The position numbers and the translations under genes were made by a program. The notes under the pieces were generated by a model, which saw nothing but the letters and a program-made list of their open reading frames with translations, was not told the DNA's origin and ran no database searches. From assembly GCA_026125215.1 (NCBI GenBank), contig JAHCLN010000014.1, positions 1 through 40,907 of the forward strand: a DNA stretch of 40,907 nucleotides. The letters are read 5' to 3'. The DNA comes from Opitutaceae bacterium. GTDB taxonomy: Bacteria; Verrucomicrobiota; Verrucomicrobiia; Opitutales; Opitutaceae. Shown in pieces: positions 34,316 to 40,907 of the stretch; position 1 is the stretch's first letter; each line of letters opens with the position of its first letter.

Positions 34316-34870
34316 TTATTGCTTGAGAACCACGACTTCGGCGCGGCGGTCCTTGCCGGCCTGCGTATCGTCGGCGTTTTTCACCGCCTCAAGGCTGCCC
34401 TTCGAAAGCGTCTCGATCTTGGTGTCGGCCACACCGAGCGTGATGAGATACTGCTTGGCGGCATTGGCCCGGCGGTCGCCGAGGCCGAGATTGTATTCGG
34501 CCGTCCCGCGCCAATCGCAGTGACCTTCGAGGAGAATCCGGTGCTGCGGATTTTCCCGCAGATATTGGGCGGCCGCATCAAGCTTGGCGCGTTCGCTGGC
34601 CTTGATGTCGGACTTGTCGAAATCGAAATAGACGGGTTGGAGCAGTCCGCGAATCGTGAAACCGTCGTCAATGACGCCATCGCCGCGCATCTGCAGGCCG
34701 GAGCCGGGCTCGGTCATGGTGCCGATGTCCTGGGGAATCAGCAAACCGCCGCTCTGCGGGCCAAGCACGGTGGAGCTCGGGTCGGGCCGTTGCGGCTTCT
34801 TGGTGCAACCGGTCAGAAACACGGCCGCGGCGACGAGGATGAAGAGAAACTTACGAGAGACTTGGTTCAT
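34316..34870 (-). CDS. pal: Peptidoglycan-associated lipoprotein (Pal/OmpA domain)
   Basis: A 184-residue outer-membrane lipoprotein that binds peptidoglycan and, in the Tol-Pal system, links the outer membrane to the wall. The signal MNQVSRKFLFILVAAAVFLT ends in the lipobox LTGC. The OmpA-like domain follows at about 75-182: VYFDFDKSDIKASERAKLD, LLEGHCDWRGTAEYNLGLGD and RRANAAKQYLITLGV, with the Asp and Arg that contact diaminopimelate. Residues 25-70 are a loose linker. No tolQRAB or ybgF is adjacent, which is unusual for pal; another OmpA-family lipoprotein remains possible. It ends at the shared bidirectional terminator. Confidence 0.9.
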   Translation of the reverse strand: MNQVSRKFLFILVAAAVFLTGCTKKPQRPDPSSTVLGPQSGGLLIPQDIGTMTEPGSGLQMRGDGVIDDGFTIRGLLQPVYFDFDKSDIKASERAKLDAAAQYLRENPQHRILLEGHCDWRGTAEYNLGLGDRRANAAKQYLITLGVADTKIETLSKGSLEAVKNADDTQAGKDRRAEVVVLKQ

Positions 34871-34934
34871 GGAGAGTGGCGGATGCTGCAGTGGACTCGT
34901 ATTGGTTCAGGTTGCCGGTCACGGCAAGGATTTA

Positions 34935-35582
34935 CTAGAGGGTTTTCTTGGGTTCGATCAGTCCGATTTCGAGCGCATAGCGTGTCAGGCTGGCCACATC
35001 GTGGAGGTTGAGCTTGCGCATGAGGTTGGTGCGGTGGTTGTCCACGGTCTTGATGCTGATACCCAGCTTGGCGGCGATTTCCTTGGTGCTGTAGCTTTCT
35101 GCGACCAGCTGGAGAATCTCCCGTTCCCGGTCCGTAAGAAAATCCGCCGCGCTGCTGGCGGCGGGGTTGGCCACGACATTGCGGAGCAGAGCGGCGACGG
35201 CGGGACCGAAATATGTGCCGCCGTTGACGACGGTTTCGAGACCCTTCTTGAACTCGAAAAGGCCGGCGGTTTTCTCGACAAATCCATGCGCGCCGGCCTC
35301 GAGCATCTCCCGGACGAGGACGGGGTTTTCATGGCCCGAAAAGACCAAAACCCGGACACTCGGATGCTTTTTCACGAGCCGACGGAGGATATCGACTCCG
35401 TTCAGCCCGGGCAGCTTGGCATCAAGCACGATCAGGTCGGGCCGGAGTTCGAGGCAGAGGGCGAGCGCCTCCTGCCCGTCACCGCTCTCTCCGACCAGCT
35501 GATAGTTCGCATCGAGGCGAAGAATCTCCACCAGCATTTCCCTGATGGCAGTCTGGTCTTCGATGATGACGAGCCGTTTCAT
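34935..35582 (-). CDS. NarL/FixJ-family response regulator
   Basis: A 215-residue two-component transcription regulator. The receiver domain (1-120) begins [20 protein letters not shown] and has the phosphoacceptor Asp in [15 protein letters not shown], the Ser of LVFSGHEN and the Lys of FVEKTAG. A LuxR-type helix-turn-helix domain closes it ([40 protein letters not shown]). No sensor kinase is adjacent, so it is an orphan here. The ATG at 35582 is chosen because the open frame continues upstream only by running through the tRNA gene. The start is 26 bases after the tRNA 3' end, so the two may be co-transcribed. Confidence 0.94.
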   Translation of the reverse strand: MKRLVIIEDQTAIREMLVEILRLDANYQLVGESGDGQEALALCLELRPDLIVLDAKLPGLNGVDILRRLVKKHPSVRVLVFSGHENPVLVREMLEAGAHGFVEKTAGLFEFKKGLETVVNGGTYFGPAVAALLRNVVANPAASSAADFLTDREREILQLVAESYSTKEIAAKLGISIKTVDNHRTNLMRKLNLHDVASLTRYALEIGLIEPKKTL

Positions 35583-35608
35583 GCGGAAGGGGGATTTTTT
35601 GTGTAAAA

Positions 35609-35683
35609 TGGTGGGTTGGCCGGGATTCGAACCCGGAACCAACGACTTAAAAGGACGCTGCTCTACCGTTGAGCTACCAACCC
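35609..35683 (-). tRNA. tRNA-Lys (anticodon TTT), CCA encoded
   Basis: The minus strand folds as a full cloverleaf. The acceptor stem is GGGTTGG/CCAACCC. The D-arm is GCTC-AACGGTA-GAGC and the anticodon loop is CTTTTAA with anticodon TTT. The T-arm is CCGGG-TTCGAAT-CCCGG. The discriminator is A, followed by an encoded CCA (35611-35609). The anticodon stem GCGTC/GTCGT has one U-U mismatch at the fourth pair. The codon read is AAA/AAG for lysine. Confidence 0.93.
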
Positions 35684-35857
35684 TGATTACTGGAAAAGGG
35701 GTGAGGAAGATTTGTAAGCTGAGATTGGCAAGTAATTTCTCCAACGTAAAGCCGGGGATTCGTTGACCGTCAAAGGACAGACAATCAATGTCCGCCTGGA
35801 ACCGCGAAAATCTTGGGAACAATTCAAAAATACACCCATCAGAGCGAGGCAGAACGT

Positions 35858-36460
35858 ATGTCCTCCAAAGCTCAGGAAGTTGCCCTCGATCGTGTGCTCG
35901 TGGATCGCTTCAAAAATGGCGATCAAGCCGCCTTTGATGAGATGGTCGCGCGTTACTGGGACCGCATCTACGCGATGGTCAACCAGTTGCTGCGCAACGC
36001 CCAGGATGCGGAGGAGGTTACCCAGGACGCCTTCATTCGTGCCCATCGCGGCTTGGTGAATTTCCGCGGGGACTCCGCCTTCTCAACCTGGCTATACCAG
36101 ATTGCGACCAATCTGGCCCGCAACCGCTACTGGTATTGGTGGCGCCGCAAGCGCGATCACACCATCTCTTTCGACCAGCCGGTTGGGCCGGACAACGAGA
36201 CGACGCTCGCCGAAATCATCCCGGCCGAGCTTGAGACTCCGGACGACATCACCGTGACCCAGGAGTTTGTGGACAAGATCAGCGAAGGCATGGCCAAACT
36301 CAGCGCCAAGCACCGCGAAATCCTCACGCTCCGCAATATCAAGAATCTCTCTTACGAGGAGATCGCAGCCATTCTCAACCTCTCGGTCGGCACGGTCAAA
36401 AGCCGGATCGCCCGGGCCCGGGAAAGCCTCCGTGCCAAACTGGGAGATGATTTCAAATGA
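35858..36460 (+). CDS. ECF-family RNA polymerase sigma factor (RpoE-like)
   Basis: A 200-residue alternative sigma factor. Region 2 (about 14-85) contains [40 protein letters not shown] and [20 protein letters not shown] for core and -10 binding. Region 4 (about 140-195) contains [20 protein letters not shown], then [20 protein letters not shown] for -35 recognition. I chose the ATG at 35858 because GAGGC sits at a proper Shine-Dalgarno distance; a TTG at 35813 would be the alternative. The stop overlaps the next gene as ATGA, the usual arrangement of an ECF sigma factor and its anti-sigma factor. Confidence 0.95.
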   Translation: MSSKAQEVALDRVLVDRFKNGDQAAFDEMVARYWDRIYAMVNQLLRNAQDAEEVTQDAFIRAHRGLVNFRGDSAFSTWLYQIATNLARNRYWYWWRRKRDHTISFDQPVGPDNETTLAEIIPAELETPDDITVTQEFVDKISEGMAKLSAKHREILTLRNIKNLSYEEIAAILNLSVGTVKSRIARARESLRAKLGDDFK

Positions 36461-37128
36461 AAGACACCAAGTTCATCGAACTGCTCAACCTCTACCTCGA
36501 TCACCAGCTCACGCCGGAGGAAACCGCTCTGCTGGAGGCAGAGGTGAGGAAGAGTCCGGCCCGACGCGCCCTCTACCGCCAATATTGCCAGATGCACAAG
36601 GCTTGCACCCAGGTAGGAGCCCACTTCCAAAAATCCGCGCCTGAACCCCGTCGTGTCGCGCCCGCTGCGCAACGTCCGCGGCGATCCGGTCTCGCGCTCT
36701 ATGCGACCGGACTCATGGCCGCAGCGGCATGCGTCGCACTCGTGCTGGTCAATCTGCCCGGCGACGGCGCAGGCGTCATGCCTGCCGAAAGCACGCCCGA
36801 GCCCACCGGCGCGGCCGTGGCTGCCGTTGAGCTTCCTTTGCCCACCGTGCCCCTGATGCCCGCGATGGCGCCGAGGGAAACCGAACTGCACACGGTTTTC
36901 AGCACCCGCACCCTGGCCCGCCTCGCGGAGGAGTCCGCCCCGGAGGCGATGTTTGTCGCGGACCGGGAACGATTCGATTGGATGAACCAGCTGCAGTTGA
37001 TGCCGATTCAGCCCGAACCGTTGCTTTTCGAACTGGCGCCCACCTTGGCCCCCGACACGCGGACCTTCCGCAGCCAGCGGCCCTACTATGGCACGGCGGA
37101 GATGACGGCGTTCCAATTTCAGCGCTGA
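36457..37128 (+). CDS. Membrane-bound anti-sigma factor with degenerate zinc motif
   Basis: A 223-residue protein with an N-terminal anti-sigma-domain-like helix set (FIELLNLYLDHQLTPEETAL, then LEAEVRKSPARRAL). A membrane helix lies at about 78-100 (SGLALYATGLMAAAACVALV), with a Pro-rich periplasmic tail behind it. The canonical zinc motif HxxxCxxC expected at about 29-36 is replaced by E, S and R. Nearby H16, C44, H47 and C50 (YCQMHKAC) could form a different site. Translation is coupled to the sigma gene by ATGA, which supports the role: holding the sigma factor at the inner membrane. It ends 1 base from the convergent ruvA stop. Confidence 0.8.
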   Translation: MKDTKFIELLNLYLDHQLTPEETALLEAEVRKSPARRALYRQYCQMHKACTQVGAHFQKSAPEPRRVAPAAQRPRRSGLALYATGLMAAAACVALVLVNLPGDGAGVMPAESTPEPTGAAVAAVELPLPTVPLMPAMAPRETELHTVFSTRTLARLAEESAPEAMFVADRERFDWMNQLQLMPIQPEPLLFELAPTLAPDTRTFRSQRPYYGTAEMTAFQFQR

Positions 37129-37129
37129 G

Positions 37130-37735
37130 TCAGTTCAGCGCCTTTTTGATCAAGGCCTCGGTGGAAGCCTGTGGCCCCAAGGCGAGGGCGGCCCGCCGCA
37201 CGGCGACATCAGCATCGGCGGCCTTGTAGCCCAAAGCGGTGAGGGCCAGCACGGCATCGCGATGCCGACCACCGGTCGGCACGTCTGTAGCCTCGGCGAC
37301 ATCCGCTGCTCCAGGGAGGGGCAGATCGCCTCCGCCAACCTTGCCCTTGAGCTCCACCACCAGCCGTTCGGCGGTTTTCTTGCCGATGCCGGGGCATTTG
37401 GCCAGCAGACCCACATCGCCGGCGCGGATAGCGTTCCCGAGCACGGACAGGGATAGCTTGCTCATGATGGTCAGGGCGCTTTTCGGACCGATGCCGGTGA
37501 CGTGCTCGATCATGAGTCGGAAAAAATCCCGTTCTTCCGGAGTGGCGAAGCCGTAGAGGGTTTGTGCATCCTCCCGGTAGATTACCAGTGTGTGCAGTTT
37601 CACGATCGCGCCCGTGGCCGGAAGTTTTTCGGCGGTGGTAACCGGGATATTCACCTCATAGCCCAGACCGTTGATCTCGACCACGGCCTGAAGGGGGGTG
37701 GCGCCGGCCAGCGTGCCTTGGATCGAAGTGATCAT
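37130..37735 (-). CDS. ruvA: Holliday junction DNA helicase subunit RuvA
   Basis: A 201-residue junction-binding protein that with RuvB drives branch migration. The OB-fold domain opens MITSIQGTLAGATPLQAVVE and has TLVIYREDAQTLYGFATPEE. Tandem helix-hairpin-helix motifs follow (VTGIGPKSALTIMS and CPGIGKKTAERLVVELKGKV). The C-terminal RuvB-binding helices end LGPQASTEALIKKALN. Length is typical. ruvB and ruvC are not adjacent. The gene lies 5 bases after dapB and is the last gene of the dapA-dapB-ruvA transcript. Confidence 0.97.
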   Translation of the reverse strand: MITSIQGTLAGATPLQAVVEINGLGYEVNIPVTTAEKLPATGAIVKLHTLVIYREDAQTLYGFATPEERDFFRLMIEHVTGIGPKSALTIMSKLSLSVLGNAIRAGDVGLLAKCPGIGKKTAERLVVELKGKVGGGDLPLPGAADVAEATDVPTGGRHRDAVLALTALGYKAADADVAVRRAALALGPQASTEALIKKALN

Positions 37736-37740
37736 GGACC

Positions 37741-38475
37741 TCAGTCCTTCAGACCGAGCACATCCTGCATGTCATAAAGTCCGGCGGGCTGGCGGCTCAC
37801 CCATTGCGCCGCACGGAGTGCTCCGCGGGCAAAAATCGCCCGGTCGCCGGCCTTGTGCGTCAGTTCGAGGCGCTCACCCAAGGCCGCGAAGAGCACCGTA
37901 TGGTCGCCTACCACGTCGCCGCCGCGCAGCGCATGAATGCCAACTTCGGTGGCCGTGCGCTCGCCGGTGATGCCGGCGCGGCCGTGCCGCAAGGCGTCTT
38001 CCGTGAGCTTGCGTTCCTCGAGGATGATTTCCAGCAGGCGCGCGGCGGTGCCGCTCGGCGCATCTTTTTTGAAACGATGGTGCATCTCCACGACCTCAAC
38101 GTCGTAATCGGTGGTCAGCGCGCGCGTCGCCCGCTGGGTCAGCCAAAAGAGCAGGTTCACGCCGACGGAATAGTTGCCGGCCCAAACGCAGGGGATCGAC
38201 GCCGCGAGCCGGCGAAGCCGGGCCTTTTCCTCGGAAGCGTGCCCCGTCGTGCCGATGACGAGCGGTTTTTTCAGGGCAACCGCGTGCTTGAGCACTTCCT
38301 CGGTGGCGGTGTGGAAACTGAAGTCGATGATGACATCCCCCTGCCTGAGTCCGGTCAGGAGATCATCTCCGACATCAAGGGCGGCCGCCACGGGCAACCC
38401 CAATTCGGCCGCGCACGCCGAAAGCGTGCGCCCCATGCGACCTCGTCCGCCAACCAGTGTGATGCTCGGACTCAT
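37741..38475 (-). CDS. dapB: 4-hydroxy-tetrahydrodipicolinate reductase
   Basis: Second enzyme of the lysine/diaminopimelate branch, reducing hydroxy-tetrahydrodipicolinate with NAD(P)H. The 244-residue protein has the Rossmann opening ITLVGGRGRMGRTLSACAAE, VIIDFSFHTATEEVL, VIGTTGHASEEKARL and WAGNYSVGVNLLFWL. The substrate-binding and catalytic stretch EVVEMHHRFKKDAPSGTAAR contains the His-His and Lys expected. IHALRGGDVVGDHTVLF follows. I chose the ATG at 38475 (MSPSITLVG) because the earlier ATG at 38544 would overlap dapA. It lies 5 bases after dapA. The product feeds diaminopimelate, the residue Pal recognises in the wall. Confidence 0.97.
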   Translation of the reverse strand: MSPSITLVGGRGRMGRTLSACAAELGLPVAAALDVGDDLLTGLRQGDVIIDFSFHTATEEVLKHAVALKKPLVIGTTGHASEEKARLRRLAASIPCVWAGNYSVGVNLLFWLTQRATRALTTDYDVEVVEMHHRFKKDAPSGTAARLLEIILEERKLTEDALRHGRAGITGERTATEVGIHALRGGDVVGDHTVLFAALGERLELTHKAGDRAIFARGALRAAQWVSRQPAGLYDMQDVLGLKD

Positions 38476-38480
38476 GGCGC

Positions 38481-39368
38481 TTAATATCCCAGCGCGACGA
38501 GCGTCTGCGTGACCAAGGTGCGGCTGGCGGGGGACATCGTGCAAAGGGGCGCGCGCACGGATTCCTCCGCAATGATTCCCTTGCGGGCCAGCGCCGCCTT
38601 GATCGGCACCGGGTTGGGTTCAATGAAGAGCGCCTTGGAAATGGGATAGAGACGGCGGTGGTGTCGGCCGGCGGCGGCATAGTCGTTCGCCAGCGCAGCC
38701 TTCACCATGCGGCCCACTTCCCGGACGAGAAGATTGGAAGCCACGCTGATCACGCCTTCGGCCCCGACCGCCATAAACGGGAGGGTGAGGGAGTCGTCGC
38801 CGCTCAGGACCGTGATGTCGGCGCCCATGGCCTGCTTGAGCTGGTCCACCCGCTCGACGTTGCCGCCGGCTTCCTTGATGTGCCGCACGTGGGGATAACG
38901 CGCCCGCAGCCGCTCGACGGTGCCGATGCCAATCTCGATGCCGCAACGCCCGGGGATGGAGTAGAGCACGATGTTGCGGTCGGTGGCCTCGGCGATGGCG
39001 GAAAAGTGGCGGAATAGCCCCTCTTGGCTGGGCTTGTTGTAATAGGGCGCGACCACGAGCATGCCGTCGGCCCCGGCCGCATGGGCCTGGCGGGTAAGCT
39101 CAACCGCCTCATGGGTGGAATTGGAACCTGTGCCGGCGATCACCGGCACGCGCCCGGCGGCAAATTCGATCGTGGCGCGCACGACATCCATGTGCTCCTC
39201 GTGCGAAAGCGTGGGGGATTCGCCGGTCGTGCCGACGGGCACGAGGCCGTTGATGCCTCCCTTGATCTGGTAGGCGACGAGCTTGCGCAGGTCGTCATAG
39301 GCCACCGCCGCGCCTTGGAAGGGCGTCACGAGCGCGGTCAGGGTGCCGGTAAGCTTGCGGAGTTTCAT
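38481..39368 (-). CDS. dapA: 4-hydroxy-tetrahydrodipicolinate synthase
   Basis: Condenses pyruvate with aspartate semialdehyde at the entry of the lysine/diaminopimelate pathway. The 295-residue TIM-barrel enzyme shows GTLTALVTPFQG, LVPVGTTGESPTLSHEEH (pyruvate carboxylate-binding TT), VIAGTGSNSTHEAVEL and VVAPYYNKPSQEGLF with the catalytic-triad Tyr. The Schiff-base lysine region is VRHIKEAGGNVERVDQ. ITVLSGDDSLTLPFMAVGAE follows. I chose the ATG at 39368 (MKLRKLTGTL). It is the first gene of the dapA-dapB-ruvA run and is divergent from the PilT-type gene across 86 bases. Confidence 0.97.
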   Translation of the reverse strand: MKLRKLTGTLTALVTPFQGAAVAYDDLRKLVAYQIKGGINGLVPVGTTGESPTLSHEEHMDVVRATIEFAAGRVPVIAGTGSNSTHEAVELTRQAHAAGADGMLVVAPYYNKPSQEGLFRHFSAIAEATDRNIVLYSIPGRCGIEIGIGTVERLRARYPHVRHIKEAGGNVERVDQLKQAMGADITVLSGDDSLTLPFMAVGAEGVISVASNLLVREVGRMVKAALANDYAAAGRHHRRLYPISKALFIEPNPVPIKAALARKGIIAEESVRAPLCTMSPASRTLVTQTLVALGY

Positions 39369-39454
39369 GGCGGATTTTGCAGGCAAAGCGTTCTTGCTGA
39401 GTAGAGCAGGGTGATTTACGGATTGCGCAACGCTTTTTTACCCGGCGCCCACCC

Positions 39455-40543
39455 ATGACACCACACACCGAGATCATCAACGACCTCCTCAAGCTCGCCG
39501 TCGACAGCGGGGCCAGCGACATCGTAGTCAAATCCAACAAGCCCGGCTATGTGCGGCTCGCCGGGCGGCTGAAGCCGGTGGACATGGACCCGATCACCAG
39601 TCCCGAGGCGCAGGCTTTTATTGAGGAGCATTGCCCGAAGGTCTTCCTGCCGAAGTGGCACGATGAAGGGCAGGTGGACTACGCTTACTCGGCCGAGGGG
39701 GTGGGGCGTTTCCGCGTCAACGGGTTCCATCAGCGCGGGCTGGTGAGCATCGTGATGCGTCACATCAAGAGCAAGGTGCCGGTGTTCGAGGATCTCGGCC
39801 TGCAGGCGGAGCCGCTGCTCAACCTCGCCAAGGCCAAGGACGGCATTCTCCTGGTCTGCGGCGCCACCGGCTCCGGCAAAAGTTCCACCATGGCCGCCAT
39901 GCTGAACTGGATAAACCAGAACATGGACAAGCACATCGTGACCATCGAAGACCCGATCGAATACACCTTTCAGGACGAAAAATCCCTTTTTCAGCAGCGG
40001 GAGATCGGCCTCGACGTGCCGAACTTCGAATTGGCGATCAAGTCCGTGCTGCGCCAAAATCCCGACATCATCCTGATCGGCGAGATGCGCGACCGCGAAA
40101 CCTTCGAGACCGCCATCTCCGCCGCCGAAACGGGCCACCTGGTATTTTCCACCATGCACGCGGCAACGGTCGCCCAGTCGCTCACCCGGCTCTTCGAGTT
40201 TTTCCCGCCGGAGCAGCAGATCCAGGCCCGCCGGCAGATCGCCGGTTCGCTTCGCGGTTTCATCTGCCAGAAATTGATTCCGTCACTCGAGGGCGGAGGC
40301 CGCGTGCCCGCCAATGAAATCCTGAACGCCGACGCGGTCGTAAAGAACCTGATCCTTGAGGGGCAGTTCGACAAACTGCAGGGCATCATGGAAGGCAGCG
40401 GCGACTCCAGCAGCTATTCCTTCAACAAGGACATCTACCGCCTCATCAAGGCCGGCAAGATCAGCAAAGCGGACGGCCTCCGCTATTCGCCAAACCCCCA
40501 GGCGCTGGAGATGAACCTCAAGGGTATCTTCATCAAATCCTGA
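39455..40543 (+). CDS. pilT: Type IV pilus retraction ATPase, PilT/PilU family
   Basis: A 362-residue hexameric secretion ATPase that powers pilus retraction and twitching motility at the inner membrane. Visible features are the N-terminal PAS-like domain (GASDIVVKSNKPGYVRLAGR), Walker A GATGSGKSS (136-144) and the Asp box VTIEDPIEYTFQDEKS. Walker B is QNPDIILIGEMRDRETFETA, and the His box is ETGHLVFSTMHAATVAQSL. Where PilT has the AIRNLI motif this protein has AVVKNLI, and its long tail (about 315-362, ending LEMNLKGIFIKS) fits PilU-like members at least as well as PilT. No other pil gene is visible. A secreted protein gene follows by 7 bases. Confidence 0.92.
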   Translation: MTPHTEIINDLLKLAVDSGASDIVVKSNKPGYVRLAGRLKPVDMDPITSPEAQAFIEEHCPKVFLPKWHDEGQVDYAYSAEGVGRFRVNGFHQRGLVSIVMRHIKSKVPVFEDLGLQAEPLLNLAKAKDGILLVCGATGSGKSSTMAAMLNWINQNMDKHIVTIEDPIEYTFQDEKSLFQQREIGLDVPNFELAIKSVLRQNPDIILIGEMRDRETFETAISAAETGHLVFSTMHAATVAQSLTRLFEFFPPEQQIQARRQIAGSLRGFICQKLIPSLEGGGRVPANEILNADAVVKNLILEGQFDKLQGIMEGSGDSSSYSFNKDIYRLIKAGKISKADGLRYSPNPQALEMNLKGIFIKS

Positions 40544-40550
40544 TGCACCG

Positions 40551-40907
40551 ATGATTTTTTTCCGGGCAGCGTTCGTGCTCTTTTCCGTGTCCCTGATCGG
40601 TGCGGCGACGGCGCAACAGCCGGATGTCACGGAAGCGGCCAAGCGGGACCTGCAGGAAATCAAGGCGGCCGGAATCCCAAGCGACCGGGCCGGGCTCAAG
40701 TTGCCGGAAATCTCCGGCCCCGAATTGCACGGGAGCAGCCCGCAGCCACGACCGGACGTGAGTGTCCGAAAAGCCCGGGAAGCCAATGTCTTGGGCAAAT
40801 CCTCCACCTGGCTGCTCGACGCCATGGATCCGGACCGCGCCCGCACGGAAGAGGAGGAAAAAATGCTTCTGCTTACCGGGGAAAAAACCGAGACCGAGCT
40901 CCAATTG
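40551..40907 (+). CDS. Unrecognised secreted protein, N-terminal part (cut by window edge)
   Basis: The first 119 residues of an exported protein; the frame stays open to the right edge. The signal peptide is MIFFRAAFVLFSVSLIGAAT with cleavage near ATAQQ. The mature part is charged and Pro-rich (VTEAAKRDLQEIKAAGIPSD, KLPEISGPELHG, AMDPDRARTEEEEKMLLLTG) and suggests no domain. I recognise no family. It starts 7 bases after the PilT-type ATPase stop, so co-transcription with a pilus function is possible but unproven. Confidence 0.65.
   Translation, partial: MIFFRAAFVLFSVSLIGAATAQQPDVTEAAKRDLQEIKAAGIPSDRAGLKLPEISGPELHGSSPQPRPDVSVRKAREANVLGKSSTWLLDAMDPDRARTEEEEKMLLLTGEKTETELQL

Noticed and set aside
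35763..35803. TTGACC at 35763 and GGAACC at 35798, considered as sigma-70 and ECF promoter elements for the sigma factor gene
   Set aside because: Neither has a convincing -10 element at the right distance, so I cannot support a promoter call.
1..40907. CRISPR arrays, insertion sequences, prophage or integrase genes
   Set aside because: No repeated spacer units, transposase, integrase or terminal inverted repeats were found. Gene density and composition look uniform apart from a mild dip around 28050-28484.

Overview
The window is GC-rich, densely packed bacterial chromosome with no insertion sequences, CRISPR arrays or phage genes. It reads as a Gram-negative verrucomicrobium, most likely of the Opitutaceae. 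This assignment is an inference from gene content: outer-membrane proteins (DUF1302 barrel, Pal, heptosyltransferase-like GT9), an ECF sigma/anti-sigma pair with a degenerate zinc motif, a MamK-like actin next to L21/L27, and few strong Shine-Dalgarno sites. No 16S rRNA gene is present to confirm it. The largest gap without a gene is about 210 bases.

Layout. Positions 1-2093 (minus): ilvD followed by the start of pgi. Positions 2231-4144 (plus): scpB and pheA (chorismate mutase/prephenate dehydratase). Positions 4160-9933 (minus): an MFS transporter and PfkB sugar kinase, a coiled-coil membrane protein, ribosomal rplU-rpmA closed by an intrinsic terminator, then two unrecognised small proteins and a MamK-like actin. 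Position 9959: a lone 3-methyladenine DNA glycosylase on the plus strand. Positions 10467-21093 (minus): a tightly spaced run of eight genes, namely DUF1302 barrel, DUF1329, Ycf48/BNR-like protein, RND/MMPL exporter, AI-2E-family permease, ligase-associated MBL exonuclease, DUF3108 and GT9. Positions 21305-28046 (plus): a divergent UvrA, two tandem DUF4252-like proteins, DNA polymerase IV, an FmdB-type zinc ribbon protein and an inositol-monophosphatase-family enzyme. Positions 28050-30284 (minus): a four-helix membrane protein, a beta-CASP nuclease and ApaG. Positions 30389-34247 (plus): purH, an M48 lipoprotein peptidase and an M20 dipeptidase, closed by a long bidirectional terminator shared with pal. 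Positions 34316-35683 (minus): pal, a NarL-type response regulator and tRNA-Lys(TTT). Positions 35858-37128 (plus): the ECF sigma and anti-sigma pair. Positions 37130-39368 (minus): dapA-dapB-ruvA. Positions 39455-40907 (plus): a PilT/PilU ATPase and the start of a secreted protein.

How the genes fit together. Much of the window is housekeeping: amino-acid synthesis, purine synthesis, translation, chromosome segregation and Holliday-junction processing. The less ordinary parts are (i) the MamK-like actin with two unrecognised companions, which may be an undescribed cytoskeletal module; (ii) the DUF1302-DUF1329-Ycf48-RND operon, which has the parts of a trans-envelope transport route and a terminator-like hairpin in its leader; (iii) the DUF4252-like tandem pair between two DNA-damage genes; and (iv) a terminator-like hairpin directly against the rplU start codon. 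All functional links for these four are inferred from gene order and family knowledge only.
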